Below are positions 27,561 to 35,678 of a stretch of DNA of 64,000 bases, in pieces. This DNA comes from JAVEDQ01 sp963783105. Its GTDB lineage: Bacteria > Actinomycetota > Actinomycetes > Frankiales > Frankiaceae. The stretch is from the NCBI GenBank assembly GCA_963783105.1, contig CAWAMI010000001.1:186001-250000 (forward strand), in the 5' to 3' direction. The stretch's first letter is position 1; each line of letters starts with the position of its first letter. Under the pieces are notes generated by a model. It ran no database searches. It saw only the letters and a list, made by a program, of their open reading frames with translations, and was not told the DNA's origin. The translations under genes and the position numbers were made by a program.

Positions 27561-28925
27561 GTGACGGAGCTGCTGACGGGGTGGGGGCGGACCGCCGCCA
27601 CCGCGTCCCGCGTCGTACGCCCGACCACCGCCGAGCAGGCGGTCGCCGCGGTCGAGACCACGACGCGCCCGGCCACCGGGCGCGGACTGCTTCCCCGCGG
27701 CCTGGCCCGCTCCTACGGCGACGCGGCCCTGAACGCCGGCGGCACGGTGCTCGACCTGACCGGCCTGAACAGGATCCACGCGATCGACGCGGACGCCGGG
27801 CTGGTCACCGTCGACGCCGGGGTCTCGCTCGACACGCTGATCAAGCACCTGGTGCCGCTGGGCTGGTTCGTGGCGGTGAGCCCCGGCACCCGGTACGTCA
27901 CCGTCGGCGGCGCGATCGCCAGCGACATCCACGGCAAGAACCACCACGTCGAGGGCACGTTCTGCCGCCACGTCCGCTCGATGGACCTGCTGCTCGCCTC
28001 CGGCGAGGTCCGGACGCTGACGCCCGACGGTGAGGGTGCCGAGGCCTTCTGGGCCACCGCCGGCGGGATGGGCCTGACCGGCATCGTGCTGCGCGCGACG
28101 CTGGACCTGCTGCCGATCACCAGCGCCTACATGCGCGTCGACACGGAGCGGCCGGAGAACCTCGACGACTGCATGCAGCGCATGTCCGAGCGCGACGACG
28201 AGTACCGCTACTCGGTCGCCTGGGTCGACAGCCTCACCCGGGGCGCCTCGATGGGACGCTCGGTGCTGCAGCGCGGCGACCACGCCTCCGCCGAGGAGCT
28301 GCCCGCCCGCAAGCTCAAGAAGGGCCCCCTGAAGTACGTGGCGGAACCGAGGCTGTCCGCGCCGCCGTGGGTGCCGGACGGGTTGCTGCGGCCGAGCACC
28401 GTCCGCGCGTTCAACGAGGTCTGGTTCCGCAAGGCGCCGAAGTCGCACACCGGCTACGAGTCGATCCCCTTCTTCTTCCACCCGCTCGACGGGGTGCTGC
28501 AGTGGAACAAGATCTACGGCCGGCCCGGGTTCATCCAGTACCAGTTCGCCGTGCCGCTGGCGGCGACGGAAACCGTGCGCACCGCGCTGGACCGGCTCTC
28601 CGCCGCCAAGTGCCCGTCGTTCCTCACCGTGCTCAAGCGGTTCGGTCCGGCCAACGAGGGTCCGCTGTCGTTCCCGCAGCCCGGCTGGACGCTGACCGTC
28701 GACATCCCCGCATCCCTCGACGGCCTGGGCCCGCTGCTCGACGGGCTGGACGAGCTCGTCGTCTCCGCCGGCGGGCGCGTCTACCTGTCCAAGGACAGCA
28801 GGCTGCGTCCCGACCTGCTCGCGGCGATGTACCCGCGCCTCGACGAGTGGCGCAAGGTGCGGGCCAGCCTGGACCCGGAGCGCATGCTCCGGTCCGACCT
28901 CGCGCGGCGCCTGTCGTTGCTCTGA
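27561..28925 (+). CDS. dprE1: Decaprenylphosphoryl-beta-D-ribose oxidase DprE1
   Basis: FAD-dependent oxidase that converts decaprenylphosphoryl-ribose to the 2-keto intermediate, acting with DprE2 in the periplasm-facing arabinan pathway. The FAD domain shows LPRGLARSYGDAA, GTRYVTVGGAIASDIHGKNH and WATAGGMGLTG. The C-terminal domain keeps the SKDSR lysine and the AMYPRLDEW and DLARRLSLL motifs. At the position of the mycobacterial benzothiazinone-reactive Cys387, inside PGWxxCVD, this protein has Thr379. Length is 454 residues. Start GTG 27561 lies 22 nt after the transferase stop. Confidence 0.94.
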   Translation: MTELLTGWGRTAATASRVVRPTTAEQAVAAVETTTRPATGRGLLPRGLARSYGDAALNAGGTVLDLTGLNRIHAIDADAGLVTVDAGVSLDTLIKHLVPLGWFVAVSPGTRYVTVGGAIASDIHGKNHHVEGTFCRHVRSMDLLLASGEVRTLTPDGEGAEAFWATAGGMGLTGIVLRATLDLLPITSAYMRVDTERPENLDDCMQRMSERDDEYRYSVAWVDSLTRGASMGRSVLQRGDHASAEELPARKLKKGPLKYVAEPRLSAPPWVPDGLLRPSTVRAFNEVWFRKAPKSHTGYESIPFFFHPLDGVLQWNKIYGRPGFIQYQFAVPLAATETVRTALDRLSAAKCPSFLTVLKRFGPANEGPLSFPQPGWTLTVDIPASLDGLGPLLDGLDELVVSAGGRVYLSKDSRLRPDLLAAMYPRLDEWRKVRASLDPERMLRSDLARRLSLL

Positions 28926-28964
28926 CACCCGACGTACTCTGATCCCTGATCCAACGGAGTTCCC

Positions 28965-29711
28965 ATGAACGACGCCCTCGGTGGCGTGCAGACCGTCCTC
29001 GTCCTCGGCGGCACCTCTGAACTCGCCCTCGCGACCCTGCGGGCGATGGACCTGCGCCCCGGCGCCCGGGTGGCGCTCGCCGGCCGGAACCCGGCCGCGC
29101 TCGCCTCGGTGAGCGTGCCCGGCGCCGACGTCGTCGCACTGCCGTGGGACGCCGCGGACTCCTCCGCCGGGCCGGAGCTGATCGAGAAGGCGGTCGCGGA
29201 GCTCGGTGATCTCGACGTCGTCCTCGCCGCCGCCGGGATCCTCGGCGAGCAGGAGCGGGCCGAGGCCGACCCGTCGCACGCGGCCGAGATCCTGCAGGTC
29301 AACCTGGTCGGGCTGGTGGCCGCGGTGATGCCTGCCGCCGCCCGGCTGAAGAAGCAGGGCCACGGGGCGCTCGTGGTCTTCTCGTCGGTCGCCGGGCTCC
29401 GGGGCCGGCGGGCGAACTTCGTCTACGGCGCCTCGAAGGCCGGCCTGGACGCGTTGGCGGAGGGCCTGCAGGCGTCGCTGGTCGGCAGCGGCGCCCGGCT
29501 GGTGCTGGTGCGGCCCGGGTTCGTGCGGACCAAGATGACCGCCGGTCGGGAGGACGCGCCGTTCGCGACCACCCCCGACGTCGTCGGCGCCGCGGTGGCG
29601 AAGGCGATCCGGCGAGGCAAGGCCGTCGTGCACGTGCCGCGCGTGGTCGGGCCGGTGTTCGTCGCCCTGCGCGCCCTGCCCCGTCCGATCTTCCGGCGGC
29701 TGCCCGGCTGA
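28965..29711 (+). CDS. dprE2: Decaprenylphosphoryl-2-keto-ribose reductase DprE2
   Basis: Short-chain dehydrogenase of 248 residues that reduces the DprE1 product to decaprenylphosphoryl-arabinose with NADH. The nucleotide motif LVLGGTSELA, the NxxG-like LAAAGILGE and the catalytic YGASK are present. The gene lies 39 nt after dprE1, with a TACTCT box (28935-28940) between them that could be an extra promoter. A C-terminal hydrophobic stretch (VFVALRALPRPIF) may help membrane association. Confidence 0.93.
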   Translation: MNDALGGVQTVLVLGGTSELALATLRAMDLRPGARVALAGRNPAALASVSVPGADVVALPWDAADSSAGPELIEKAVAELGDLDVVLAAAGILGEQERAEADPSHAAEILQVNLVGLVAAVMPAAARLKKQGHGALVVFSSVAGLRGRRANFVYGASKAGLDALAEGLQASLVGSGARLVLVRPGFVRTKMTAGREDAPFATTPDVVGAAVAKAIRRGKAVVHVPRVVGPVFVALRALPRPIFRRLPG

Positions 29712-29750
29712 GGCGAGGGGAGCCGTCGGAGGAGCAGGAGGAGCGAACCC

Positions 29751-30569
29751 GTGAACCCGATGGCTCGCCGGATGTTCGAGCTGGTCGAGCCGATCGGCGT
29801 GATCCCATACTCGGCCGACGACCCCAACGAGACGATGTTCGCCCTGGGGTTCACCAACTACTGGGACACCTACTTCGCGGGACGCGCAGCGCCGCTGGGC
29901 ATCGTCCCGGCGGAGGTCGTGGACGCGCTCTTCTACAACTTCGCGCCCGGCGAGGTGGCCCGGCACATCCCGAAGGTGTGGCACACCACGACTCCCGAAG
30001 CGGCGATCGCCGCCCGCCAGGAGGGCTGTTCGCGGGCGCTGCGGCGGATCCTCGGCGACCACGTCGCCTCCCCCTCCTTCGGCCGCGCCGCCGACCTTTT
30101 GGTCAAGGCGGCGACCAGCGCGCCGCCCGAGGGTCGGCCGATGTACGCCGCCCTGCGGGCGCTGCCGATCCCCGACGAGGTGGTGGCCCGCGCCTTCCAC
30201 GCGGCGTCTCTGCTGCGGGAACACCGCGGCGACGGGCACATCGCGGCCCTGATGGTCGAAGGTGTCGGCCGCCTCGAGGCGCACGTCCTGCTGGCCCTCG
30301 AGGCGGGCTTGCCGGCCGAGAAGTTCGGGCGCATCCACCATCTGCCGGCGGCACAGCTCGCGGCGGTGATCGCGGGGATGCGGGACCGCGACCTGCTCGG
30401 GGACGACGGGTGGCTGAGCGATCGGGGCCACGCCGTCAAGCGGCGGGTGGAGTCGCTGACCGACGACCTCGCCGCGACGCCCTACGAGGGCCTCGAACCG
30501 GACGAGCTCCAGGAGCTCCAGACCCTTCTCGAGCCGCTCGCGGCGCTGCTGCTCGCCGCCCAGGACTAG
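29751..30569 (+). CDS. SalK/SCO6745-like protein
   Basis: Protein of 272 residues, mostly helical, resembling the actinobacterial family named after SCO6745 and SalK. The N-terminus MARRMFELVEPIG and the block FTNYWDTYFAGRAAPLG are typical. The catalytic activity of the family is not established to my knowledge. Start GTG 29751 follows an AGGAGG-like stretch. The stop codon overlaps the stop of the convergent AlkZ-like gene by two bases, so the transcripts must overlap. Confidence 0.82.
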   Translation: MNPMARRMFELVEPIGVIPYSADDPNETMFALGFTNYWDTYFAGRAAPLGIVPAEVVDALFYNFAPGEVARHIPKVWHTTTPEAAIAARQEGCSRALRRILGDHVASPSFGRAADLLVKAATSAPPEGRPMYAALRALPIPDEVVARAFHAASLLREHRGDGHIAALMVEGVGRLEAHVLLALEAGLPAEKFGRIHHLPAAQLAAVIAGMRDRDLLGDDGWLSDRGHAVKRRVESLTDDLAATPYEGLEPDELQELQTLLEPLAALLLAAQD

Positions 30570-31606
30570 GACAGGCCGAGGAAGGCCCGCACCGCCGCGG
30601 CGTCGGCCTCCAGCTCCCGCCGCACCTCGTCGGGGACGTCCTCGAGGTAGTCGATCCCGACCCGGCCACCGCGCAGGCCCCACGTCGCGACCGCGCGCCC
30701 GTCGAGCAGGGCGAAGGGCCGGAAGATGCCGTTCGTCGTGACGAGCGTCCGGTGCGGACCGACGAACGGGCCGCGGTCGACCCAGCCGAGCAGGAGCGGA
30801 TCGAACGGACCGAGCAGCCTCGGCGAAGGTGGAGGCGGCGCCTGTCCCCGACCTGCGACGTCGAGCAGACCGTCGGAGGGCCGTTCGATCGGCGGATCAT
30901 CGCTCGTCTTCAGGGCCGCGAGGGCCTGTCGGACCGGGCCGAGCGGCAGGTTGGCCCACTTGGCGAGGTCGGCCGCGTCGGCGGGCCCGTGGCCCGCGAG
31001 GTAGCGCCGCGCGAGCCGGGTCAGCGCCTCGCTCCGGTCGAGCCGTGGCGCCGGGCCGAGCCACGCCTCCGCCGACACGAAGGCCTGCTCCTTGCCCCGC
31101 ATAGGCCCCCGTACCAGCAGGCCGCGAAGCGATGCCGCCATCAGCACGTGGACGAGCGCCTGCCCGGCCGTGGGGACGCCCGCCTCGTCCAGAATGGCCC
31201 GGAGTTCGCCTCGGGTGCGGGGGCCGTGGCGCACCGCCTCGGTCAGCGCCTCGACACCGACCTCGAGCTGATCGGGGGCGACGCCCTCCTGCCGCAGCCG
31301 TCGCTGGCTTCCGGTCCGCAGCTGCGGGGTGGTGAGGGCGAACAGCTCCCAGTAGTCCTCGGCGCGGACGAGGTGCAGCGTGCCGCGGTTCAGCCACGAC
31401 ACGACCAGGCGCCCGTCGTCGAGCGCACGGTCGACGTCGGCCGCGGTGACGCCGGTCGAGCGGACGCGGACGGCGAGCCGCATCCCCCGCGGGTCCTGCG
31501 CCTGCACCGCGAGCAGGTGCCCGACCACCTCCTCGGGCGTCGTTGCCGTCGGCCTGCTGAGCAGTTGGGCGTCGAGGCGGCGCCGGATGAGGTCGTCACT
31601 CGGCAT
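30566..31606 (-). CDS. AlkZ-like winged-helix DNA glycosylase (HTH_42)
   Basis: Protein of 346 residues of the HTH_42/AlkZ superfamily: winged-helix repeats and a C-terminal beta domain. The motif QAQ (Gln35, Gln37 in LLAVQAQDPRG) matches the QxQ catalytic motif of AlkZ-type glycosylases that remove alkylated or cross-linked bases, unlike the QxD of YcaQ. Other signatures are WLNRGTLHLV and GPFDPLLLGWVDR. Its natural lesion is unknown. ATG 31606 overlaps the upstream Dabb gene by 11 nt, so both form an operon. Confidence 0.85.
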   Translation of the reverse strand: MPSDDLIRRRLDAQLLSRPTATTPEEVVGHLLAVQAQDPRGMRLAVRVRSTGVTAADVDRALDDGRLVVSWLNRGTLHLVRAEDYWELFALTTPQLRTGSQRRLRQEGVAPDQLEVGVEALTEAVRHGPRTRGELRAILDEAGVPTAGQALVHVLMAASLRGLLVRGPMRGKEQAFVSAEAWLGPAPRLDRSEALTRLARRYLAGHGPADAADLAKWANLPLGPVRQALAALKTSDDPPIERPSDGLLDVAGRGQAPPPPSPRLLGPFDPLLLGWVDRGPFVGPHRTLVTTNGIFRPFALLDGRAVATWGLRGGRVGIDYLEDVPDEVRRELEADAAAVRAFLGLS

Positions 31607-31883
31607 AGTCGCCGACCAGCCATCGGTCGGCGACCCCGGCCAGGAACTCGGCAGCTTCGCGGTGCTCCGGCGAGGCGCGGAAGGCCTCGAAGCAGTCGCG
31701 CTCTATCAGGCCGTTCTCCACGAGGACCCGGCCCTTCCGGGCGTCGGTCGAGCGCTCGACCCGCCATTCGCGAATCCCGGCGACTGCGGACAGCCCCCGG
31801 AGTAGCTCGAGAGCCTCGTCGACCTGCTCCTCGGCCACCTCGGGCCGGATCTGGAACAGCACGACGTGTCGGATCAGCTGCAC
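31596..31883 (-). CDS. Dabb-domain (stress-responsive A/B barrel) protein
   Basis: Small protein of about 95 residues with the dimeric ferredoxin-like Dabb fold: the opening IRHVVLFQIRPEV and the repeating strands REWRVERS and VLVENGL are typical. Members include stress proteins and small cyclases; no catalytic assignment is possible here. Start GTG 31883 with the protein beginning VQLIRHV. It overlaps the AlkZ-like gene by 11 nt and is divergent from the Panacea gene. Confidence 0.8.
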   Translation of the reverse strand: MQLIRHVVLFQIRPEVAEEQVDEALELLRGLSAVAGIREWRVERSTDARKGRVLVENGLIERDCFEAFRASPEHREAAEFLAGVADRWLVGDYAE

Positions 31884-31966
31884 GCCGCAATCCTGCCGCC
31901 TCGTTCCTCCGCCTGCCGGAGCGAGAGCTCCCACCGTTGCAACCGAATCTTGTCGGTGGTCCCCGT

Positions 31967-31972
31967 TATGGT
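31967..31972 (+). promoter_or_regulatory. -10 element of the Panacea gene (leaderless)
   Basis: TATGGT ends exactly 7 nt before the ATG at 31980. This predicts a leaderless transcript and supports 31980 over the in-frame ATG at 31968, which overlaps the box. Confidence 0.6.
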
Positions 31973-31979
31973 TCCTGCC

Positions 31980-32540
31980 ATGGCTGAGCTGTCCGCACAC
32001 GAGGTTGCAGCCGAGGTGAGGCGCAGGCTTCCGGGGGTCGGCGTCAAGAAGCTGCACAAGCTGCTGTATTACTGCCAGGGCCACCACCTGGCAGTAATCG
32101 GCGAGCCGCTGTTCAGCGAAACGATCTCTGCGTGGGACATGGGTCCGGTCGTCGGGACGCTCTGGTACGAGGAGCGGACCGGAGGAGTGCCCGAGGGCGC
32201 TGCGCCGAACCTTGGCGAAGGGCCGCTGAACACCATCGGCTACGTGGTCAATCGCTACGGCGCACTGAACGGGACCGACCTGGAGCACCTGACGCACAAC
32301 GAGGCGCCGTGGCGGGAGGCTGACGGCCGTCGGACTCGAGGAAGCAGCACCAAGATCTCCCTAGAATCGCTGCGCACCTACTTCGCCAGCGTCGAGCCCG
32401 ACGAAGACGACGAGGACACCCCGCTCCCCGATGCGGAGGCCGTTGCGAAGTGGCTCGCGGGCACCGTGGAGGGGTCGGCGCACGACAGGCCGCGCGACAC
32501 CGTCGCGGATCTCGCCGCCCGATTAGGTGTCAATGCCTGA
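31980..32540 (+). CDS. Panacea-domain (DUF4065, SocA-like) protein, probable antitoxin
   Basis: Protein of 186 residues. The Panacea fold is marked by KKLHKLLYYCQGHHLAVIG and AWDMGPVVGTLWYE. Panacea proteins act as antitoxins paired with very different toxins, or as the proteolysis adaptor SocA. An acidic linker (DEDDEDT) and a short C-terminal helix follow. Codon use looks foreign: it includes a TTA leucine codon (32523-32525), very rare in such genomes, and GC is visibly lower than in flanking genes. The end overlaps the next small ORF by 8 nt. The antitoxin role is inferred from family and arrangement. Confidence 0.82.
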   Translation: MAELSAHEVAAEVRRRLPGVGVKKLHKLLYYCQGHHLAVIGEPLFSETISAWDMGPVVGTLWYEERTGGVPEGAAPNLGEGPLNTIGYVVNRYGALNGTDLEHLTHNEAPWREADGRRTRGSSTKISLESLRTYFASVEPDEDDEDTPLPDAEAVAKWLAGTVEGSAHDRPRDTVADLAARLGVNA

Positions 32541-32829
32541 CCAGCAGGGCTGGGAGCTCGCGGGGTTCCTCGATCGTCTGGATGCTTGGGCAGCGCTGGA
32601 GAACCCGTCGGATGAGTTGCGACGCCTGGTGACGCAGTGGATCTTCAGCCGGTACATCGACCCTTACCAAGGTGTCCAGCGGGAACCAGGGTTCCCGAAC
32701 CTCTGGCACGGCCGGGTGCCACGAGCCGTCCACCCACCTGATCGAGTCGTGGTCTGCTCCTACTTCATCTACGAGACCACGCGAGTCGTCGCGTGCAACA
32801 GCTTCGCGTCACTCACGTTCCCGGCCTAG
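32533..32829 (+). CDS. Small unknown protein coupled to Panacea, candidate toxin
   Basis: Protein of 98 residues that I cannot assign. It has a helical N-terminal half (LAGFLDRLDAWAALENPS, LRRLVTQWIFSRY) and a C-terminal half with strand-like sequence (DRVVVCSYFIYETTRVVAC), ending in FASLTFPA. Two cysteines lie in the strands. The strand pattern loosely recalls RelE-type toxins, but no catalytic residues can be matched. ATG 32533 overlaps the Panacea gene by 8 nt; GTG 32527 is an alternative. Lower GC like its partner suggests joint transfer. The toxin role is inference from position only. Confidence 0.65.
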   Translation: MPDQQGWELAGFLDRLDAWAALENPSDELRRLVTQWIFSRYIDPYQGVQREPGFPNLWHGRVPRAVHPPDRVVVCSYFIYETTRVVACNSFASLTFPA

Positions 32830-32854
32830 CGACAAGGGCCGCTGTCTGGCCGCG

Positions 32855-32871
32855 GGCGGAGGTGCTCCGCC
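32855..32871. terminator. Hairpin between convergent candidate toxin and ABC ATPase genes
   Basis: A perfect 7-bp stem (32855-32861 with 32865-32871) and 3-nt loop lie in the 67-nt gap between convergent genes, fitting a bidirectional terminator without a U-run. Confidence 0.5.
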
Positions 32872-32896
32872 AGGACTCGACCGTCGGGCTCGCCGC

Positions 32897-34114
32897 TCAG
32901 CTCATCGCGTCGGCGGCGTCCGCCTCCGCATCCGAGTCCGACTCGGCGTCCACGGACCGGCGCAGCGCCGCGTGGACCGAGTTGGGGGTGAGCACGCCGC
33001 AGTAGCGGCTCGCGCCGGCGGCGGATGGATCGAGCACCGCCACCCAGCCGGCGTCGTGCGCGAGCATCGTGGCCAGGGCGTCCTTCAGCGGGGCGTCGAG
33101 CGGCACCCAGGCGTCCAGGCGGCGCGCGGCGTCGCGCACCGTGCCGGCCTTCCGCAACGCCTCCGCGCCGACCCACCCGTGCAGGTCGCCGGACGCGTCG
33201 AGCACCACGGCCCAGCGGGCACCCCCCGCCCCCTGCCGCTCTAGCGAACTCCGAGCGGCGTCGTTGGTGTGGTCGAGCAGGACGGTCGGCGGTGTCTCCA
33301 GGTCGGCGCGCTCGATCGGCGTCACGGAAAGGCGGCGCAGGCCGCGGTCGGCCCCGACGAAGTCGGCGACGAACTCGGTCGCCGGGGAGCCGAGCAACGT
33401 CGCCGGGGTGTCGTACTGCTCCAGGTGCCCGCCCTGCCGGAACACGGCGATCCGGTCGCCGAGCCGTACCGCCTCGTCGATGTCGTGGGTGACGAACACG
33501 ATGGTCTTGCGCACCTCCGCCTGCACCCGCAGGAACTCGGCCTGCAGTCGGCCGCGGGCGATGGGGTCGATGGCCGAGAAGGGCTCGTCCATCAGGAGCA
33601 CGGGCGGGTCGGCGGCCAGCGCCCGGGCGACCCCGACGCGTTGGCGCTGCCCGCCGGAGAGCTGCGACGGGTACCGGGTGGAGAACACCGACGGGTCGAG
33701 GCCGACGAGCTCCATGAGCTCCCTCGCCCGCTCCTGCTGGCGGGACTTGTCCCAGCCCAGCAGCCGCGGCACGGTGGCGACGTTGGCCTGCACGGTCAGG
33801 TGGGGGAACAGCCCGACCTGTTGGATGACGTAGCCCATCCGACGGCGCAGCACGACCGGGTCGACGGCGGTGACGTCCTCGCCCTCCAGGACGATGCGCC
33901 CGGTCGTCGGCTCGATCAGGCGGTTGATCATCTTCAGCGTCGTCGTCTTGCCGCAGCCGGACGGCCCGACCAGGCAGACCAGCTCGCCGGACGGGACGGT
34001 GAGGTCGAGCTCCTCGACGGCGACGGTGGCGTCGGTGAACCGTTTGCTGACGCCCTCCAGCCGGATCTCCGCCGCCCTCCCATGGGTCAGGGCGTGCTGG
34101 GCGTTAGGTTGCAC
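32897..34114 (-). CDS. Glycine betaine-type ABC transporter ATPase with CBS domains
   Basis: ATPase of 405 residues of the ProV/OpuA type. Walker A is GPSGCGKT, the Q-loop VIQQVGLFPH, the signature LSGGQRQRVG and Walker B LLMDEPFSA; the H-loop His follows in VTHDIDEA. The C-terminal third holds a CBS-domain pair that senses ionic strength in relatives. A strongly acidic tail (DAESDSDAEADAADA) ends the protein. GTG 34114 is preceded by AGGAGG with 7-nt spacing. That ribosome site lies inside the divergent permease gene, whose start is only 2 nt away. Confidence 0.94.
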   Translation of the reverse strand: MQPNAQHALTHGRAAEIRLEGVSKRFTDATVAVEELDLTVPSGELVCLVGPSGCGKTTTLKMINRLIEPTTGRIVLEGEDVTAVDPVVLRRRMGYVIQQVGLFPHLTVQANVATVPRLLGWDKSRQQERARELMELVGLDPSVFSTRYPSQLSGGQRQRVGVARALAADPPVLLMDEPFSAIDPIARGRLQAEFLRVQAEVRKTIVFVTHDIDEAVRLGDRIAVFRQGGHLEQYDTPATLLGSPATEFVADFVGADRGLRRLSVTPIERADLETPPTVLLDHTNDAARSSLERQGAGGARWAVVLDASGDLHGWVGAEALRKAGTVRDAARRLDAWVPLDAPLKDALATMLAHDAGWVAVLDPSAAGASRYCGVLTPNSVHAALRRSVDAESDSDAEADAADAMS

Positions 34115-34116
34115 TC

Positions 34117-34863
34117 GTGGCCCTCCTGGCGATCGCGCCGAGCGCGACGGCGGCTTTTACGACACTGTCGGCAGCCGCCTCCTCGCGGACCGACGACTGC
34201 ATCCGTCAGAACGACTGGCTGTGCTGGGCCTACGTGCAGACCCGCTGGGATCTCATCCAACACTCTCTGTTCCAGCACGTCGTGCTGTGCGCGCTTTCCC
34301 TGGCTCTCGCCTTCCTGCTCGCGGTGCCGCTGGCGCTGCTCGCGCTGCGCTCCCGGCTGCTGCGCACGTCGATCCTCTCGCTGCTCGGGATCATCTACAC
34401 GATCCCGTCGCTGGCTCTGTTCGTGCTGCTCCAGCCCGTGTTCGGCGTCACCCGCGCCACTCCCGTGGTGATCGCACTGATCGCCTACGCCCAGCTGCTG
34501 CTGGTGCGCAACGTCCTGGTCGGCCTGGAGGAGGTGCCCGTCGACGTCCTCGAGGCGGCCCGCGGCGTCGGCTACGGAGGGGTGCGGCTGCTCCTGCAGA
34601 TCCGGATGCCGCTCGCCGTACCGGCCATCCTCGCCGGCCTGCGGGTGACGACGGTGTCCACCATCGCGCTGCTGACCGTCGGAGGCGTCATCGGGCAGGG
34701 CGGGCTCGGGCAGATGCTCTACGACGGGTTCCAGAACGACTTCAACCCCCAGGTGCTGACTGCGCTGGTGCTGATCGTCACGCTCGCCCTGCTCGCCGAC
34801 CTGCTGCTGCTCCTGCTGCAGCGGCTCGCGACGCCATGGACCCGCGCGCAGGCGAGCCGCTGA
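34117..34863 (+). CDS. Betaine-type ABC transporter permease 1
   Basis: Permease of up to 248 residues, OpuCB-like. A short N-terminal extracytoplasmic segment (DDCIRQNDWLCWAYV) is followed by about six membrane helices and the EAA coupling motif (LEAARGVGYGGVRLLLQIRMPL). TIALLTVGGVIGQGGLG is typical. Start GTG 34117 lies 6 nt after a TAGGTT box (34105-34110), so the mRNA may be leaderless. The stop overlaps the start of the second permease by one base (TGATG). Confidence 0.92.
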   Translation: MALLAIAPSATAAFTTLSAAASSRTDDCIRQNDWLCWAYVQTRWDLIQHSLFQHVVLCALSLALAFLLAVPLALLALRSRLLRTSILSLLGIIYTIPSLALFVLLQPVFGVTRATPVVIALIAYAQLLLVRNVLVGLEEVPVDVLEAARGVGYGGVRLLLQIRMPLAVPAILAGLRVTTVSTIALLTVGGVIGQGGLGQMLYDGFQNDFNPQVLTALVLIVTLALLADLLLLLLQRLATPWTRAQASR

Positions 34864-35594
34864 TGAACGTGTTCGGCAACGCCGTCTCCTGGTTGAACGA
34901 CCGCGCGAACTGGCGGGGCGACCAGGGGCTGATCCACCTGACGGTGCTCCACCTGCGGGTCACGGCGCTCGCGCTGATCGTGGGTCTGGTCGTCGGCCTG
35001 GGCCTGGGAATCGGGCTGGGACATCTGCGCCGAGGCGGGGCCGTCGTCACGATCGTCGCGAACCTGAGCCGGGCCATCCCCACCTTCGGGCTGCTGGTGG
35101 TGCTCGCGACCGCGCCGTCCTTCGGCGTCAGCACCCGAACGGCCGTCACCGCGCTCGGCCTGTTCGCGATCCCGCCGATCCTGACCAACGCCTACGCCGG
35201 GATGACGTCGGTCGATCCCGAGTCGGTGGAGGCGGCGCGCGGGCTCGGGATGGCGGAGCGGCAGGTGCTGACCCGGGTCGAGCTGCCGCTCGCGCTGCCG
35301 CTGATCGCCGCCGGCATCCGCAACTCCGTGTTGCAGACCTTCGCGACCGCCACTCTCGCGTCCTACGTCGGCAACCCGACGCTCGGGACCCTCATCCAGG
35401 TGGGACAGGCGACCCAGGCGCAGGAGCAGGTGCTCGGCGCGGCGATCGTCATCGCGCTCCTCGCCGTCGCGCTCGATCTCGCCCTCGGCCGCGTCCAGGC
35501 CGCGGTCACTCCCGGGCCGGTGCGGCGCCGGTGGCCGATGCGGGGGATCCGTCGGCTTCGGCGCGTCGCGGCGGGGCGGCCCGCCGGGGCCTGA
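34863..35594 (+). CDS. Betaine-type ABC transporter permease 2
   Basis: Second permease of 243 residues, OpuCD-like, forming a heterodimeric channel with permease 1. Five to six helices and the EAA motif (VEAARGLGMAERQVLTRVELPLA) are visible, then LQTFATATLASYVG and NPTLGTLIQVG. The Arg-rich C-terminus is cytoplasmic. ATG 34863 overlaps the permease 1 stop; ATG 34836 would add nine residues. The binding protein gene follows after 84 nt. Confidence 0.92.
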   Translation: MNVFGNAVSWLNDRANWRGDQGLIHLTVLHLRVTALALIVGLVVGLGLGIGLGHLRRGGAVVTIVANLSRAIPTFGLLVVLATAPSFGVSTRTAVTALGLFAIPPILTNAYAGMTSVDPESVEAARGLGMAERQVLTRVELPLALPLIAAGIRNSVLQTFATATLASYVGNPTLGTLIQVGQATQAQEQVLGAAIVIALLAVALDLALGRVQAAVTPGPVRRRWPMRGIRRLRRVAAGRPAGA

Positions 35595-35678
35595 CTGCTG
35601 GACTAGCCTCTCGAAGCGCGCGGGCGCACGCCCGCCGGACACGCGCGCGGACGGCCCGCGCGGGACACAGAAGGCGGG

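Noticed and set aside
32450..32632. Alternative small frame overlapping the Panacea stop
   Set aside because: Its composition is Arg/Gly-rich and it overlaps both genes out of frame; the 98-residue ORF has better coding character and a coupled start.
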